Shown: positions 25,146 to 39,150, counted from the first letter of the stretch. The stretch is DNA of 64,000 bases from Pithys albifrons albifrons (GCF_047495875.1 NC_092497.1:61653977-61717976), one strand, 5' to 3'. Numbers and translations: made by a program. Notes: generated by a model not told the origin, from the sequence alone.

Positions 25146-26823
25146 TGCCTCTCTTCACAGTGTCTATCTGCCCTGCCTTGTTTGTGTCCCTCTTTATGTG
25201 CAAACACGGTGCAGTGGAGCCAGCCCCTATAACTCCCTATGTCAGGTTGTATGGAGGCTCAGCACGTCAGAACCCAGCTCTGCTCCAGCTGATAAGAAGC
25301 AGGGACATGCTGGGGCTGGCCTGATAACAGCAGAGGAGAGCTTGGAGTTCTGCTGCTGCCCTTGCTGTGCGCCCATGCGATCACTGCCTTCTCTCAATCC
25401 TGCTGAAAGTCACAGGTTACATGACATGCGTTGTCAGCATCAGCAGCTGCATTTTTCAATGTTTCACAGCACTGGGAAGTGTGGTTTAAGCGATGGTGTG
25501 CCATTGCCAAGGCCCATTGTTAACTGATCTGCATGTAATCAGCTGCAAAGACCGACTGACTCTCTGCTTTCCAGTTCAAGGAACTTCCACCCAGTCTTAC
25601 CCAGAAAGTGAAGCGTCACTTTCAGACTCACAGAATGACCCAGTAAGGCACTGACACTTATTTCTTCAGGAGATAAGGATAGCATGCAGCGAACTAACCA
25701 CAGGAACCAGAGTAGGAAATCCCCAGTTTTTACTACCACCTTTGGACTGACTCTGCCTATAAACTTTGCAAATTGCCCAAAATACTAAAATGCACAATGT
25801 AGTTAGAAACGCTCTTACGAAGACATCTCTAAAAAACTGTATTTATAAATACATACACCTATAGGAATACACACACGTACATATTTGTGCAAAGACACAC
25901 ACACATATATGTAGGTCTGAACCAATACTAAAATACCACTTGGCACTTAATCTCTAGCTCATTTTCTAATGACATTTCCACAGTCAGCCTGGATTTTGCA
26001 CACATAAATTATCCAGGCATCTTATTCTGAAACCTGAGTCTGCATGTTGCGGGCCCTGTGTGTCCCAAAAGGCACAAGCAATCAACAGCCAACAGCTTTG
26101 CTTCACAGCTGATACTTGAATGCTTATCTACAACCAACTGCAGATTAATAACTACCTTGGGACATCAGAGGTCCTAGAAAAGAAACATACTATGGCAACT
26201 TGTTATTATGCTACCGAGTATGTTAAATGCAAGGTGGCAAAATATTTTCTTCCCTTAGATAAGGGGTATAGTTAAGAACTCCTCATCATGAAATACCTGT
26301 AACCAGATCCTCTTACTGCACACCTACTCATGGCAACTTTCTTACCAATGAAGTGGATGTGAACCTGCAAAGTATGAATAGAACTTTGCTATTTCAGTCT
26401 ATAGCACCCAGAGGCAGCAAAAGCCCCAAAGGAAGCAACAGAGTCTTGCCTAAAGGAGTCCACTGAGTTTGGGGCAGCACCCAACATAAGGGAAGGTGAC
26501 AGACTTACAAAGCAGTTTTCACCTTCCCTTTCCTCTCAGGCCCTGGCTTGGTGCCACTTGGACAACACTGCCTATATAGCTGGTGCCAGATGAACAAAGA
26601 ACTGGTTTTCCCTCCCTTTTCTTAAATAGCACAGCCATGGGGCTCAAGTGTTAAGCATAGATAAGCTGAGCTGGTGACCATCACCTGCTGACCAAAACCA
26701 CATTAAAATGACATTTTGCCTTCCTGTCATCTCACAGCCCCAGGGGCAGCACATTGTCCTCTGCACTATAAGGTGAACTAATCTTTGTTTTGCTCCTGTT
26801 TTCTCTTTGTTTGTTTTTCCCAG
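25146..26823. other. Presumed RFESD 5' flank; nothing else recognised
   Basis: This should hold the RFESD 5' UTR and promoter. No CpG-rich island or clear core promoter is apparent. A CA/TA-rich run lies at about 25850-25910. Confidence 0.4.
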
Positions 26824-26853
26824 GCTGTTAATCACGTTGAATCATTCATTCAA
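26824..26853 (+). CDS. Candidate 30-nt internal exon (possibly SPATA9)
   Basis: A strong polypyrimidine tract and CCCAG acceptor precede 30 open bases encoding AVNHVESFIQ, followed by a consensus donor GTAAGA. The strand is opposite to RFESD. SPATA9 overlaps RFESD on the opposite strand in mammals, and its C-terminal half contains a loosely similar AV--V--IFQ segment. No flanking exons were found, so both the exon and the gene name are tentative. Confidence 0.25.
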
Positions 26854-29800
26854 GTAAGACATGGAGTACCATGGGTCAGGTCACCCCCTCACAGGTCCCA
26901 TGACAGAATCCTGAGCTACCAACCAGCTCCTGGAGCAGCACCTGGCCATGGAAGTGAGCACATTTAAGTCAGCAAAAGAAAAGGTTATTTCCACACATAT
27001 AGACAATAGGTAAAATCTTCTAATAGATTTTTTCCTGATGTTTTCTTAAAAGTTTGGCTATTTGGATATTTTCCAAGGCATTCTAGACAGCATATAGCCA
27101 AGTGCCACCTGGTGGAAATAAGGTGTTTGGGAGCAGCAGAAGGGTTTGAGATTTGTGCATTGTAGCAACTTATTGCTGTACCCTCCTCTAACTCATTTTC
27201 CTCTATTTTGGGGAGAGGGAAGAATACCACTGCTGTGTGGGGCATGGCCCAGGCATGCCCTGGTGACGTGGTGGGCGTGGCCACTATCCTCCTGCTGGTG
27301 CCTGTTGTATTTTACCTTAGTGTTGGCTGAGTTTGAGGGATTTCCTTATTTTTCTTTTTTTTTTTTTCTTTTAACTCTCTGCTTTCCCCCCCCCTGTGTT
27401 TTCATGAAAAACACACTTACAGAAGGAGGTAAGATCAGCAAAATAGCAGTAGCTACACAAACTGCCTGGATGTTGTTCCCATTCAGAGCCCAACATACTT
27501 GTCATCCTTACAAAGCCTCATCAGTATTTTGGTCATACTTAGTGGATTTTGTGATGCCTCATTCAGAAATAAAGTCGATCAGTCAAAGAATACTCTGGAG
27601 TTTTTGTTATTGTTTCTCTTGTTTAAACGATTAGAATGGTGTGGATGTGACCAGTGTGTTTCAAGCAGGCTTGTGCAATTCTTGCATTAGTTAGAGAATG
27701 AGCTGTACAGACTGAGCAGGGGACTGTAACAGGCACACTGCAATGGGATGTCTGTGTGTAAAACTCCCCTTCTGTGGCAGAAGTCTTCTAAAACATTGTA
27801 ATTATAATTCCTGCCTAACATATTTTAAGGCAGAGCAGTGAAGGACTACTGCTCTGAGACCGCATCCTCCTCATTCAGTTCTGGTTTTGTTCATGAGACT
27901 TTCACTGCACTCACTGAATCAACTGATGTTTTTCTGTGATGTGAGAGCTCTGTTTTCTGTGGGACTGGGCATGAGCAATCTGCAGTGTTTATGGCTGGTA
28001 CCATAAATGTATCAATACCCTCAGTATGTTGATGACAGCTCATGTGTATGAAAATGATGGACAAATCAAGGAGGTAACTTTGAGAGCTCAGTGGCTGTAG
28101 ACTGGGCCTGTGCTAGGTGCTGTTATCACACATGGAATTGACCTTGCTGATACCTGATGGAGCAGGAGATATTCCTGCATTCATGCCGGATTCCTAGACC
28201 AACTGACACCCCAGGAGTCCAAAATGCTGGAAAAAACCCATACAGGTCTTGCATTTGGCAGTGGTGTGGCTGCATTTGGGCTCTCACAGATGCTACCCAG
28301 GCAGAGAGTGACGGTAGTTAGCTCAGAACAAAGCTCCTACTTGTGCAGGGTCCCCCTGCTCTTCCATGGGGCTTTTCCTTGCTGGTTGTGAGTGACAAAT
28401 CATCACTGGTTTACAGACACAGGATCTGAGCCTAACCATGTCTTGCTGTCTCTCTGGCTCTCACCAACCTATCCAGTATCTTTTCTCTGCACTTCCCTCT
28501 TTTCTGTGGATATCTCATCATGCATCAGAACGCTGTGGGGGCTCATGTTGTACTGGAGCTACCTGTAAAGGTACCGGGGGCTGTATGACAGCCTGAACAA
28601 GCTTCCTCTGAGAAATTTAGGGTTAAGGGGCCTTTTCTTAGAAGAAGACATTAGTCTAAAGAAATAGACATTACTCCAAAAGCAGTGACCTCATGTGCTG
28701 TTTTTACAGAACCTCATTACAATAATTCACATCTACTCAATTACTGCTGCTGATAAAGGGTTATTATAAATGCTGAAACTGTGCTGTGTAAATGGGACTG
28801 AACTTTTGCCAGGATGTAATAGCAGTGAAGTCTAAATCACTCTCCAGCAGGTAGAAAGGGATGTAAAGAGCATCCTCAGGGAACTTGTACTGGCTCCCCA
28901 ATCTTGTGCAGGATCATATGTACCTTGGCCATTTCTGACAAATACTTTCAACTTATTTCTAATCAATTCTAGTGACAAAGTTTAGGTAGCTTGAGAGGCT
29001 GTTTTCATGTTTGGCCACTTGGAGTTCTCTGTATTTTTTTTCTCTAAAGAGCTCATCAGAACAGCACTGCCTGAATAACAAAGTAGTTCATTTTTCTGCT
29101 CTGGGTGGCAGCATTTTCCATGCTTTTTTGTGAGCTGTAGTCATTGCTGAACACTTGCCAAGGTTTCTCTGATGGCTGATACCTAATATGGTTCACAGGT
29201 CCCTTATTTATATAATTTTCTTCCAACTGCTCTCCTCAGTTTATGTCCTTCTTAAAAGACAATGTCATAAAGCAGAGACAATACCCTGACCATTCCCTGC
29301 ACAAATTGCCTCCTGTGTCTTACATACAGCTTTCCTTTCAGTCACACTTGAATGTCACTCATTTCCTCTGTCACTACACCATGCTCTTGATCGATATTCT
29401 GTTTCAGGTTCTCTAAAATTTCCAGGTATATTGCACCTTTCCCTATTGTGAATATGCAAGCTTTTTCGTAACCATTTTAATGTTTTTTCTTTTTCCTTTA
29501 ATTTTAACCTTTAATCCATGATGAATTTTACCTAATTGAGTTCAGATAATTTTTTGCAGCCAGTCAAGACTCCTTTGAATTTTAGCCTATCCTCAGGAAC
29601 ACTAATAGCTCTCACAGGGTGCATTTTCTCATGTTTAATAAGAATAAAACTGCACACTCCTGTATTCCTGTATTTTACTGAAAAAATACCAAATAGCACT
29701 GCATGAAATTCTAGCAGTCCAATTATATTATTTGGAGAAAAGGCACAAAGTAGAAAAAAACAGATTTGAAACTCCTTAGAGATGATACCATAATATAAGA

Positions 29801-30732
29801 ACCATATCTAATACAGATTACTATATATACGTAGTATTTGATATAAGAATTTGGAAGACAGAGCTACTCAGATTTTATATCCTTTTCATAGGATAACTGA
29901 TTTAAAGTTTTGCAAGAAGACAAGCACATGAATATATCCAGTTCTGTTTTTAGAAAATCAATTTAAAACAATAGAGAAAAGGATTTTTCACTGCCTTTTA
30001 CCGCTAGAAAGTCAGTTTTATCTACTGCCTCATGTTCTCTCCAGAAACTGCAGTTTACACTTGTGAAAAAGCAAGTTTAGCAGACTGCATTGAAATGAAC
30101 ATTTTTCTGATCGGTAGCCTAAAAGACTCTGAAAAAGGCCTAGAATAGTGACTTCACCTAATGTTTAATTTCAGTGAGATTTACCTCCTGTTTTTTTAAT
30201 CACAGGTCACTTCAAAAATTCACTCAACACCAATTTCCATGTGTGTATAAGTAATTTAATTTCAGTCCTGTTTCTCTGATTCTCTCTCATAATGAATGCC
30301 TGCATTTCCAAGAAGATAAGAACTGATACCTATTATCAGATCCTATCATGCGTGCGCAGATCTGTGATACATTTCCTGTACAAAGCCTTTATTGCATTCC
30401 TTCCATATGACCCTTCATAATGGACATTTTTTTGATAAGCTAATGAACCTGCTATGTTTTCAGGTTTAATCTTATCTCTGGATGCATTTACACTGTAATT
30501 TCTATAGTAAATGGCTAAACATCACAGCTAGCAACAATTATTAATGTCTAAAACACATGTGATTTTTTTTTAGAACCTTTATTTTTTACTAACAAATAAC
30601 CCTTTATATAATCGTTCCCTGCAGTTGTGTTGATGACAGTAACAAAAACAAGGAAAATCATGAGCTCCTTTATTTAATTTCTCTATCAATTTTCTGCATT
30701 TGGTATTAATTCCATATGTATTTTTCCTGTCC
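26854..30732. other. No gene recognised
   Basis: Long stretch without supported exons. Further decayed 3' exons of ARSK (minus strand) would be expected here from gene order but I could not see them. Homopolymer T runs lie around 27350-27390. Confidence 0.45.
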
Positions 30733-31078
30733 TGAAGAAAAGGAGGCTCAAGGGAGGCCTTTTCACTCTCTACCTGAAAAGAGGTTTGACTGAGGTGGGG
30801 GTTGGCCCCTTGTCCCAGTTAACAAGTCACAGAGTGAGAGGAAATGGGAGAATTAGATTAGATATTTGGAATAATATCTTGAATGAAAGGTTGGTCGGAC
30901 ATTGGAACTGGCTGCCCAGGGAAGTGTTGGTCTCACCATCCCTGGAAGTGTTCAAGAGTCCTGTGGATTTGGCACTTGGAGATGCAGTTTAGTGGTGAAC
31001 ACAGCAGTGTCAGGTGCGTAGTTGGACTCAGTGATCTTAGAGGTATTTTCCTACATTAATAATTCTATACTTCTATGC
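30733..31078 (+). repeat. CR1 LINE 3' fragment
   Basis: Sense CR1: 'aactggctgcccagggaagt', 'tcaccatccctggaagtgtt', 'gttggactcagtgatcttag' and an AATTCTATACTTCTATG tail. Confidence 0.9.
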
Positions 31079-31209
31079 TCCACGGATAAATTGCTCCTTC
31101 TGGCTGTGTTACTACATTGTCTCACAAAGTGCAGACCTAATTCTGACTGTATTACAAATGCATAATGCTAATAATAACTGGGGAAAAAAATAATTTGAAA
31201 TTATTTAGC

Positions 31210-32675
31210 TTATCAAGTATAGCAGGGTGTATATTCACAAGAGACACCATGTTTGGCATTTGTTGCTGTCCTTTCATGCCCAGCCCCACAACTTAAACAG
31301 GAACATGGGAACTTCCTTCATGCATATCCGTTTTATGGAACTGATGATGTTCCATAGCAAGTTCTCTGTGATCTGTAGGGAATATAAATACTGTTTTTGT
31401 AAGAAGCCCAGTATCTCCCATGGCTGAAGTAATCTCACTTGCAACAAGAGAAAGATATGTTCAAAATATTCCTTCCAAAACAGCATGAAAACTGCAAGGA
31501 ATTCTAGCCAGCGGGTTGGAAATTCCTCCCTCTGCCACAGATGGCAAAGTCTGAAGTGTTCAGTCACCAATGAGTAGCATGGGTCTGGCTCCCAATGAAG
31601 TGTTGAGGGCACTGAACAACCATAAAAAAAAAGTCAAAAGGCATGAAAGCATCATAGGACAAGCTGCTGTCATCACTTTTGTATCATCAGAAACCCTGAC
31701 ACCATATCCAGGGTGAAGGACTCTTACCTTACATGTAATCAATGGAAGCTTCTTGTTTCCGTGCCTACATCCCCTTGCTTCTGTTGATTTTTTTTTTAAA
31801 TCATAAAATATGGAAAAGTAATTCTGTGAGTTTTAAATTATTTTATTATTCCAACATTACTAAAGAGATTAGCTTAATTATTCAAGAATCTCATATTAGA
31901 ATGCAAAGGAATTCTTGTTCTTTCATGGTAATTTTTCAAATTAAAAATTAAAAAAATACTGAAATAAAAACACTGTAAATTATGACTGATATGCATTTGC
32001 CATTTTTATGTATGAAAACTTTACTATAAACTAGAAAGAATTCTGAATGCCCAATTAATTCTTTCTTCTAGTCTTTCAATAATATGCTAAGGTAACCTTA
32101 TTCTTTAGCCTACATGCAAGACCATGTCATCTATGCCCTAAAATTTGTGCCTCCTTCCAACTGTGCTTTGCCAGTCTGCCTCTTTCATAAATGTTTCCAT
32201 TATTTCAGTCAGCACTTATGCAAAAAGTATTTAGTTCCTCTTGTACATGGGTCATGCAATGCTTTGCTGCAGTTACTGGGCTTTTACAGGGCCTCCAACT
32301 GCTGTTTATGACACCTTTTCAGAGTGCTTTGCACTGACCTTGCAAGAGCCTCAAAAGCTACCTGGGTATTTGTCAGATAGACTGATTAACCAACATCCCC
32401 ATGACTTACTCCCAGACCTGAATTGTGGTGTTTTGCTCTCTTTTTTTCTTTCCCCCAAATACCATTCTGCCAGCATTTTCTCTAAAAATTCAGAACATTA
32501 ACTACCCAGAATGGCATCTGTCCCTGTACAGAGTGTAATAAAATGCTTTACTTTTCTCACTTCTTGCTCTGTGAACTCTCCTGTGCAATTCTTGGTGTAT
32601 GATGAGTAATAGTCCACTGGATGCATCTCTGAAAGAGAAGACCATTTGGGTATTTTTAATAGCTTCATAAGTTAC
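31210..32675 (-). pseudogene. ARSK: ARSK (arylsulfatase K) remnant, two decayed exons
   Basis: Exon-like block 32675-32506 has an acceptor TTTTAG and a donor GG|GTAGTT. It encodes a stretch containing EMHPVDYYSSYTKNCTG, which I recognise from ARSK, but a one-base insertion in an A run near its start and a further indel near its end break the frame. Block 31437-31210 encodes TKTVFIF-TDHRELAMEHHQF-K and later NMVSLVNIHPAILD, the next ARSK segment, again with frame breaks. ARSK is a lysosomal glucuronate-2-sulfatase. The N-terminal exons with the formylglycine cysteine motif were not found. Introns are retained, so this is the original or a duplicated locus, not a retrocopy. Its position between RFESD and TTC37 matches the conserved gene order. 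Confidence 0.75.
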
Positions 32676-34544
32676 CTAAAACCAAGAAGAAAATAAAAAT
32701 ACTTTAGCAACTGAATTTAAAATTAAAATGAAAAACCTTACAAATATAATTTAAAATATTTTACCATAAGTTTACAGTTCTCAATTTGTGGTCCAAGAAA
32801 AACCAGTTGTTTATGTATGTATGTATGTATGGCCAACCTTCGCGAATGAAGATTTGAGAAGGGCTCTCCCCATGGGGGGTGTGCCCTTCGAGCCTGTGCA
32901 GTGGATTTTTTGGGTGAGGCACAGCGTGTGCAGAACTGGCCCCAGTTGCTTATGTGTTACATGGTGCTTCTACCTTCTCCATGCTTTTCCTCTGCTTCCA
33001 CAGGTATTATGTCATTTTAAAAGACAGCTATAAAAATTAGCTGGAAACCAAGAGTAGCAATGAAAAATATGTTCTTTAATAGCTGATGTATTTTTAAGAG
33101 CAATACTGCAGAATAAACTCCTAGAATTGTACTCTAGAATAAGTACAGAAGTACTGGCAGTGTCTCATTAACTGTATTGACTATAAACTGTATGTGTAAA
33201 GAAGATCAGGGTGAGACTGCAGAACAACATGGAAATTCACTTAATCTGGGAGGGTCTCCAGAACAGTGGATGACAAATTGTGACACCTTGATAAAAAGAA
33301 TTCCCTACATTAGACTAATTTTGTAATACTTTGATATTTCCTTTTACAGATGTCAAGCAATTTAGTTATAAAGATCTGTAAGATAATGTCTTTACTTGTC
33401 GATTGTAATTCTTGGCTAGGAAAGAAACCACGTGCCCTGAAAAAGTGCCAGTTAGTGAAAAATGTAGGGGACCATCTGCTTAATAACACAGGGTTTTACA
33501 AGCATACTGTGTTGGTACTCCGTTCTGTATTAGCACCCCAGCAGACTTAAAATTTAATCCAAGTTCTTCATCTATGCATGCAAACATCTTCATCACATTG
33601 AGCTCTGTCATTTTCAAACCACAGCTACACTCCAGAAGAATCATGCAATGGTCAATAAAAGGCAGCATGTAGTTCACATATCAGGAATGTGTAGGTAGTG
33701 ATGGAAAGGATCTCAGCAAACTATGGATTAAGGATGTTATAACTCTGTCCATGACTAGAAAAAAAGAACCCCTGCTTCCCAGGACACATCTAAACTTCCA
33801 AATGAACCTATCAAGTTTTCCTTAATACCCAAGATAGATCTTGATTTTGGCAAATGAGGACATTTCCCCTATGCTTTCTCTCTCTCTCTCTCCACAAAAT
33901 GCTCACCATTCCTAGAAGAACCTGAAGCCCTATTACAGAGACATTCACATCTCCCAACATTAATTTTTATATCCTTTTTTCCAAGTCTTTGTATTTTTGT
34001 TGCACAGATAGAGATTTTGCAGCTCTTCAGGAGAAAAGGCCACGAGTTATATAAATTGTATATGGGTTGGGTTTTTTTAGTAAGCATAACTTACTTCCAG
34101 ACTTAATGTTCAGTTCTTCACCTGAATGGAGAGAATGTTAATGCTCTTGTGTAGTGATAGCTGTTGTAACCTATTTATGTTTTTATGGCACATAATGGCA
34201 CCTGGGGACCACATAAGACAGAAAAAAAGGCATTTATTTCTTTGGAACGAAGTATTACTTGTTAGCTTTCCACATACAGACATAAGGGACTTTTCTGCAC
34301 TCTAAAACCATTGAAAAGCCACAGCAACAAAGGAAAAGATAAGAGAGACTTCTGCTGTGTCTTAGTACTTCACGTTTGAGGTTCACATGGCTGCAAAAGT
34401 CAATTTCTCACCATAAAATTCAGACAGAATGATTAAATTTAGCATGATTTATAACAAGCACGGGGAGGAACATTCTAAACAAAGAACTTCAGACAAGTAC
34501 TGAAAAAAATGCAGTTAAGCCCAGCAACAATTTTATTCTGTTTA
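32676..34544. other. No gene recognised; simple repeats only
   Basis: Contains a (TATG)n run at 32812-32831 and a (TC)n run at 33876-33892. No ARSK 5' exons were identified. Confidence 0.5.
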
Positions 34545-35695
34545 TTGTGTGCAAAACACCTTCCTGGTACTGTACTGTGGGGTTGTAGGAGAAGGTGAGG
34601 GCACAGAGTTGGTGCCCTCAAGTGCAAAGTAGTGACATTTGAGCACAGGCCTCTTGTCCACATCTGCTTTTTCCCACCTTCACACTCCTTGTCTTGTCTC
34701 CTCTGCTGATATGTCTTCATTTCTTCTCTCACTCCAGCTTTGGCCTGAAGTAAAGAGGTACAAAATACTGGAAGAACAATTGTTCATGTGGCATTTCATG
34801 AACTGCCCATTGTCCGTGGAAAGGGGAGAGGGAGGTGCTGACTTCTGGTCCCTGGGATACACTGACAGGACACATGGCAATGGCTCAGAGCTGTGGCAGG
34901 GGAGTTTCAGACTAGACATGAGGAGGCATTTCTTTAGCAAGAAGGGGATCAAACACTAGGACAGGCTTCCTTGAGAGGTGTTCAATGCCCCAAGACCACC
35001 AGTGTTCCAGAGACATTTGGACAATATCCTTAATAGCATGGTTTAACTTTTGGCCAGACCTGAGAGGGTCAGGCAGTTGGACTAGATGGTCATTGTAGGT
35101 CCCTTGCAAATGAAATCATCTATATTCAATTCTGTTGTCTATTCTAATTCATCAACAGATTGTTTGGATATGTTCAGGTCATTATTCTACCAAGCCTAGG
35201 GAATAAGGTGGATGATTATTGTGTAAGTGCTACAGAGTATTTATGAATGAAGATTACATAGATCAGAAAAAGTCTCTCTTCACTTACCTAAGGTGAGTAA
35301 TTTTAATGAAAGTGAGACAAACAATTTTTCCCCATTATCAGTTCCACAGAAGGTGAATAATTGGTTTATTCTGGGCATACGCTGGGGCTTTTAATAAAAA
35401 TTCTCCCAAATAACTGTCTCAGGCTGCTGTTCAATTGCAAGAATTACTTACAATCATCCCCATTATTATTATTATTATTACACCACCAGCATTACCATCA
35501 CAATTATCCACCAAAACATCCGATAGCTCAATTGAAGATCCCAAAGGACATGCTGGAAAGAAAAATCCAATTTCCAATTATCCAGTTGAAGCTAAAATGC
35601 TGCCACTATGAGCAGGCCTGTTGTATAGTCATCTGAGAGACTGAACCCTTGTAAGAGATACTGGCAGATAAATGCTGGTTCAGCTCATGAAGGAA
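34545..35695 (+). repeat. Left arm of an inverted duplication (partner 52796-54290)
   Basis: Matches the reverse complement of 52796-54290, including a CR1 copy (34741-35145) with the same flanks, so the duplication happened after the CR1 insertion. By eye the CR1 half is about 95% alike and the half at 35150-35695 only about 80-85% alike, with a gap of roughly 250 bp near 35160-35250. An (ATT)n run at about 35461-35480 is shared. Confidence 0.85.
34741..35145 (+). repeat. CR1 LINE 3' fragment in the left arm
   Basis: 'gacaggacacatggcaatgg', 'tggacaatatccttaatagc' and 'ggcagttggactagatggtc', then an AATTCTGTTGTCTATTCTAATTC tail-like end. Sense CR1. Confidence 0.85.
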
Positions 35696-37324
35696 GACTA
35701 TTTTCCCAGTGAAATCTGCCATGTTATTAAAATAGGAAAATGCTTTCTTTCTTTTTTTTTTATTTTGAAAAACTGTCTCTATTTTTAAAATAGCCATTTG
35801 AAACAAATGCTGTGATGAACATAACGTTCTCCTATATCAAGCTTTAGAAGCATAAATTTCTTTCTGTCTTCATCTTCTCAAGAATACAGATTTGACAACG
35901 TAAGCCTTCTTATCAATTTCATACTCTCAACTTTTTGCTTTCCAATTTACTCTTTAGTTTTACTATTTGAATTTTCTCAAATAATTTGTGAGAGGACCAA
36001 AAAAACCCCAACAAAAATGAGTGAGAGCAAACCTGAAAATTTACAGTCTGTGTTACTACTGCTTTCATTACATACAGTTCCCTAGGGTTAAGCACTAACA
36101 ATCCCAGTGAGAATTTGCAAAGGATACTGCATATAATTAGACTGTGTGAGGTTTCAGAGAGAATCCAGAAATTGTTAAGAACAGCAAAATTGTATTCCAC
36201 AGCAGGAAGTAATTCTTGTAAATGTCAGAAATATTTTAAGATTACAATTATTCTATCACTGTTTCAAATATTTTAGCCTTACAGCACGAGTACTTCACTA
36301 CCTCACTGGCCACCCTTCCATCATTCTCACACTACACTCCCAATCAGAGATTGCCATTTTCTCCACCATTTAGAGTTTAACAGTGGGAATGCAAGCAGAA
36401 AAAAAATCCCCCTATTTGTTTTGTGGCAGCAAATGCTCTTGTATAATATGGTGTTGTAAAGAAAATAATTTCCCTTGGCACAAGTAGAGCTAACAGTGGT
36501 ATCTCAGCAGGTGCCCATATCCGAATGTGTCAAAACACCAATCACTTAATTTTGTACACTACTGTGAGTGGCAACTAGAACATGCACTCAGTAGGACAAA
36601 TGGGAAATAAAGCTGTAATCTGAAATAGGAACTTGAATGGGACTTTGAGCTGAAAGTGCTTTTGAGGGAGTACCCAAGTGATGTGTCACCCTGTCAATCA
36701 TATACTCACAAGTTTCTCCAGCAATTATGTTTGTTTAAACATCTACAGACAAGAGTTCATTCTGTGGTTATTGGACAAGCAACGTCTATTCAGTGAAAGA
36801 AGCTTCTTGAACAGGCTGAGAAGGTGAAAACTCAACAGCTATTTTTGGAGATCCACTCTCCAAGAACTGTGTAGGGCTTGCTGGGTTTGTGAGACCTGAG
36901 GCAGTCCAATTATTCTGTGTAACTCCAACAAGCTTCTGTCATCGAGGAACTCAGGCTGAGTTGCAAGAAGAGCATATCATCACTCAAGTTAACCTCGATC
37001 AGAACTTTAGGACCTGAGTTGCCAAACAGCATATTCCATGAGCAAGCCCTGTGAGAAGCACAGCACCTTAAGTGACTCAGCACCACAAAACTGGCCAAAT
37101 GGAATACAGCCTTCTTCACTGAGAAGGAAATTTTTAAAACACTTCATGAAACAGGTTTGAGTCTTCCACAGGGAGCGCCACCTCCCACAAAAACAGGCAC
37201 ACTTTCAAATGAAAGCCCAGGCCTTTTAACAGGCAGCAGGACTTCTGATTTTTTTTTTCCCTAGAAAAGCTGGTAGTTTCAACAGCACCTGACACTTCCT
37301 CTGCTCTACTAATGATTTAATCAA
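35696..37324. other. No gene recognised
   Basis: AT-rich. ORF content is not recognisable. No CR1 or LTR similarity was seen. Confidence 0.5.
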
Positions 37325-37329
37325 AATGG

Positions 37330-37975
37330 TGTGCTGGTTTAAAGGCAAACCAACAGGGGAAATGAACTCACCACGAGAGAGATTATAAGTCAGAGCTAAA
37401 ATTTAATAATAATATTACAATAACAACACTGACACAAAAGGGAAATTGCTTTCAACTCACAAAACCCCAGCAGTATAACCCAGTGTCCTGGGGCACAGAC
37501 CCAAGGGGGTTTGTTTGCCCTTGTGCTGAGACCCCCTGTGGCTCCCCCAAGTCCAGAGCAAGAGGAAATGAAAAACCTGTTGGTGCAGGCGAGGACTGTG
37601 GTCTGGGCGAGACCACTGATCTCCTCCTGTCGAGGTCCTGCTGCTCCTCTGGATCTGACGAGAAGTTCCTGAGGTCTTCTTACTCACCACTTATGTAACC
37701 TCAGGGAGCACCCAGTCCCTCCCCCTGGGCAGGGACTCACACAATGGGTGATTAACTCTGGGAGCCAGGGGGTATTGAACTGTTGATGGCCCATTAGCAG
37801 CTCTGCCCCTGTCAGGCTGGGTGTGAAGGTGATAATGACTCCCTGGGCAGCTGCTGCTAATGGCCCATTGTCCTTGGGGAATGAATAGAGGGGGTAGAAT
37901 ACTTTGATCAGCTTTGATCAAAGCTTTGATCACCCCCACACAGTGTTAGCTGGTCCCTCCTGCTGAACTAGGACA
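37330..37975 (-). mobile_element. Solo LTR of the ERV-B family
   Basis: 646 bp, related to the ERV-B LTRs and in reverse orientation. It starts TGTGCTGG and ends CTAGGACA on the plus strand. It is flanked by a perfect 5-bp target duplication, AATGG, at 37325-37329 and 37976-37980. It differs from the ERV-B LTRs by several substitutions and an extra copy of a TTTGATCA-rich motif near 37905-37930. It was left by recombination between the LTRs of a provirus. Confidence 0.92.
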
Positions 37976-37980
37976 AATGG

Positions 37981-39150
37981 TTAATGTTTTCTGCCCTGTC
38001 AGTAATATCATTGACCTTATGTTGGATTCCACAGTAAGGAGAGCTCAGATGAAGCAGAGAAGTCAGGCTTTCCCTTTCCTAGAAGTAAAGCATGCCCAGT
38101 ATGCTAGATGTACATATAGAACTATGGTGAGAAAAGGATAAAAAAATGCACTCTCTTTAACACTGCACAAAGAAATATTCTTAGTATTTGTGAATGAAAA
38201 AAATAAAATCTTCCCTACCTGCCTTGAGGTTAATGCAAATGTGTAGATAAATCATTGTAATAAAGCTGCTAGAAATTTATAAAAACATATCTATTGTTTC
38301 CTTTATCCTTCTAGCTGGAAAGACTCATCTGGCAAGTCAATTTTTGATAATTAATAAAAGCCTGAGTTAATCAAGATATGATGCCCAACAACTTAACTGA
38401 GTCATTTCATCAGTGATTACAGGAACTTTCCATCCCATCCCTAATGTTATTAGGACAGAAATTGCCAATGATAACAGTGTTTAGCAACCTTCCCTTCCTT
38501 CCCACTTTCCAAGCCAACAGAACAGCATTCCTATCACACACCAGCACTGTTCCAGCAGCCCTGCCCTGCAGTTGTGAGTGCCTCTTTGTTTGTCCTTAAA
38601 TGCTTTTGTGTGGTGTAATTGCAAGCAGGGTCTGCCTTTAATAAACACGAAGTGAGAGAAACTGGAAGGCCACACAGAGCAGCAGCGACAGGCTGGTCAT
38701 GGTGCTGCTGGAGGGACCACACAAGGAAACCCCTGATCCTTAAGAATCGAGCACATATCCAATGCGAAATGCCTCTTGAATACAGTTCACTGGCTAGTAA
38801 TTCCTAAAAGAGGCTATCTGCAGGGTGTTTTCCTAGGAGCATAACTGAGGTGCCTGTCCTATAACACATCTCCTCCCATGTAAATTTACCTTAAACATTA
38901 ACAAAGCTTTCATTCTGGAATAGCTACTTTGTATCAACTGCTTGGGCTATTGACTGAATCCTGCCTTGGAGCTCAGCTTAAGTATTTTTTAAACCATATT
39001 ATTTTTTCCAGCAGTTCTTGTTGTGTTTGTATTTTGGGATTTTGCGCTGTATTATGGTGTTTAAAATACTCTGTGCAACTATAGTTGGATATAAATAACA
39101 TTTTGAAGTTGAGTAGTTATTTTTATAAGAACTGATTATATGTCCTTTTC
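37981..39150. other. No gene recognised
   Basis: Sequence upstream of the first TTC37-like exon. It may include the former promoter or first intron, but no motif supports that. Confidence 0.4.

Noticed and set aside
33341..33390. Acceptor-like TTTTACAG followed by an open stretch
   Set aside because: No donor, ends in a stop after nine codons, and no recognised similarity.
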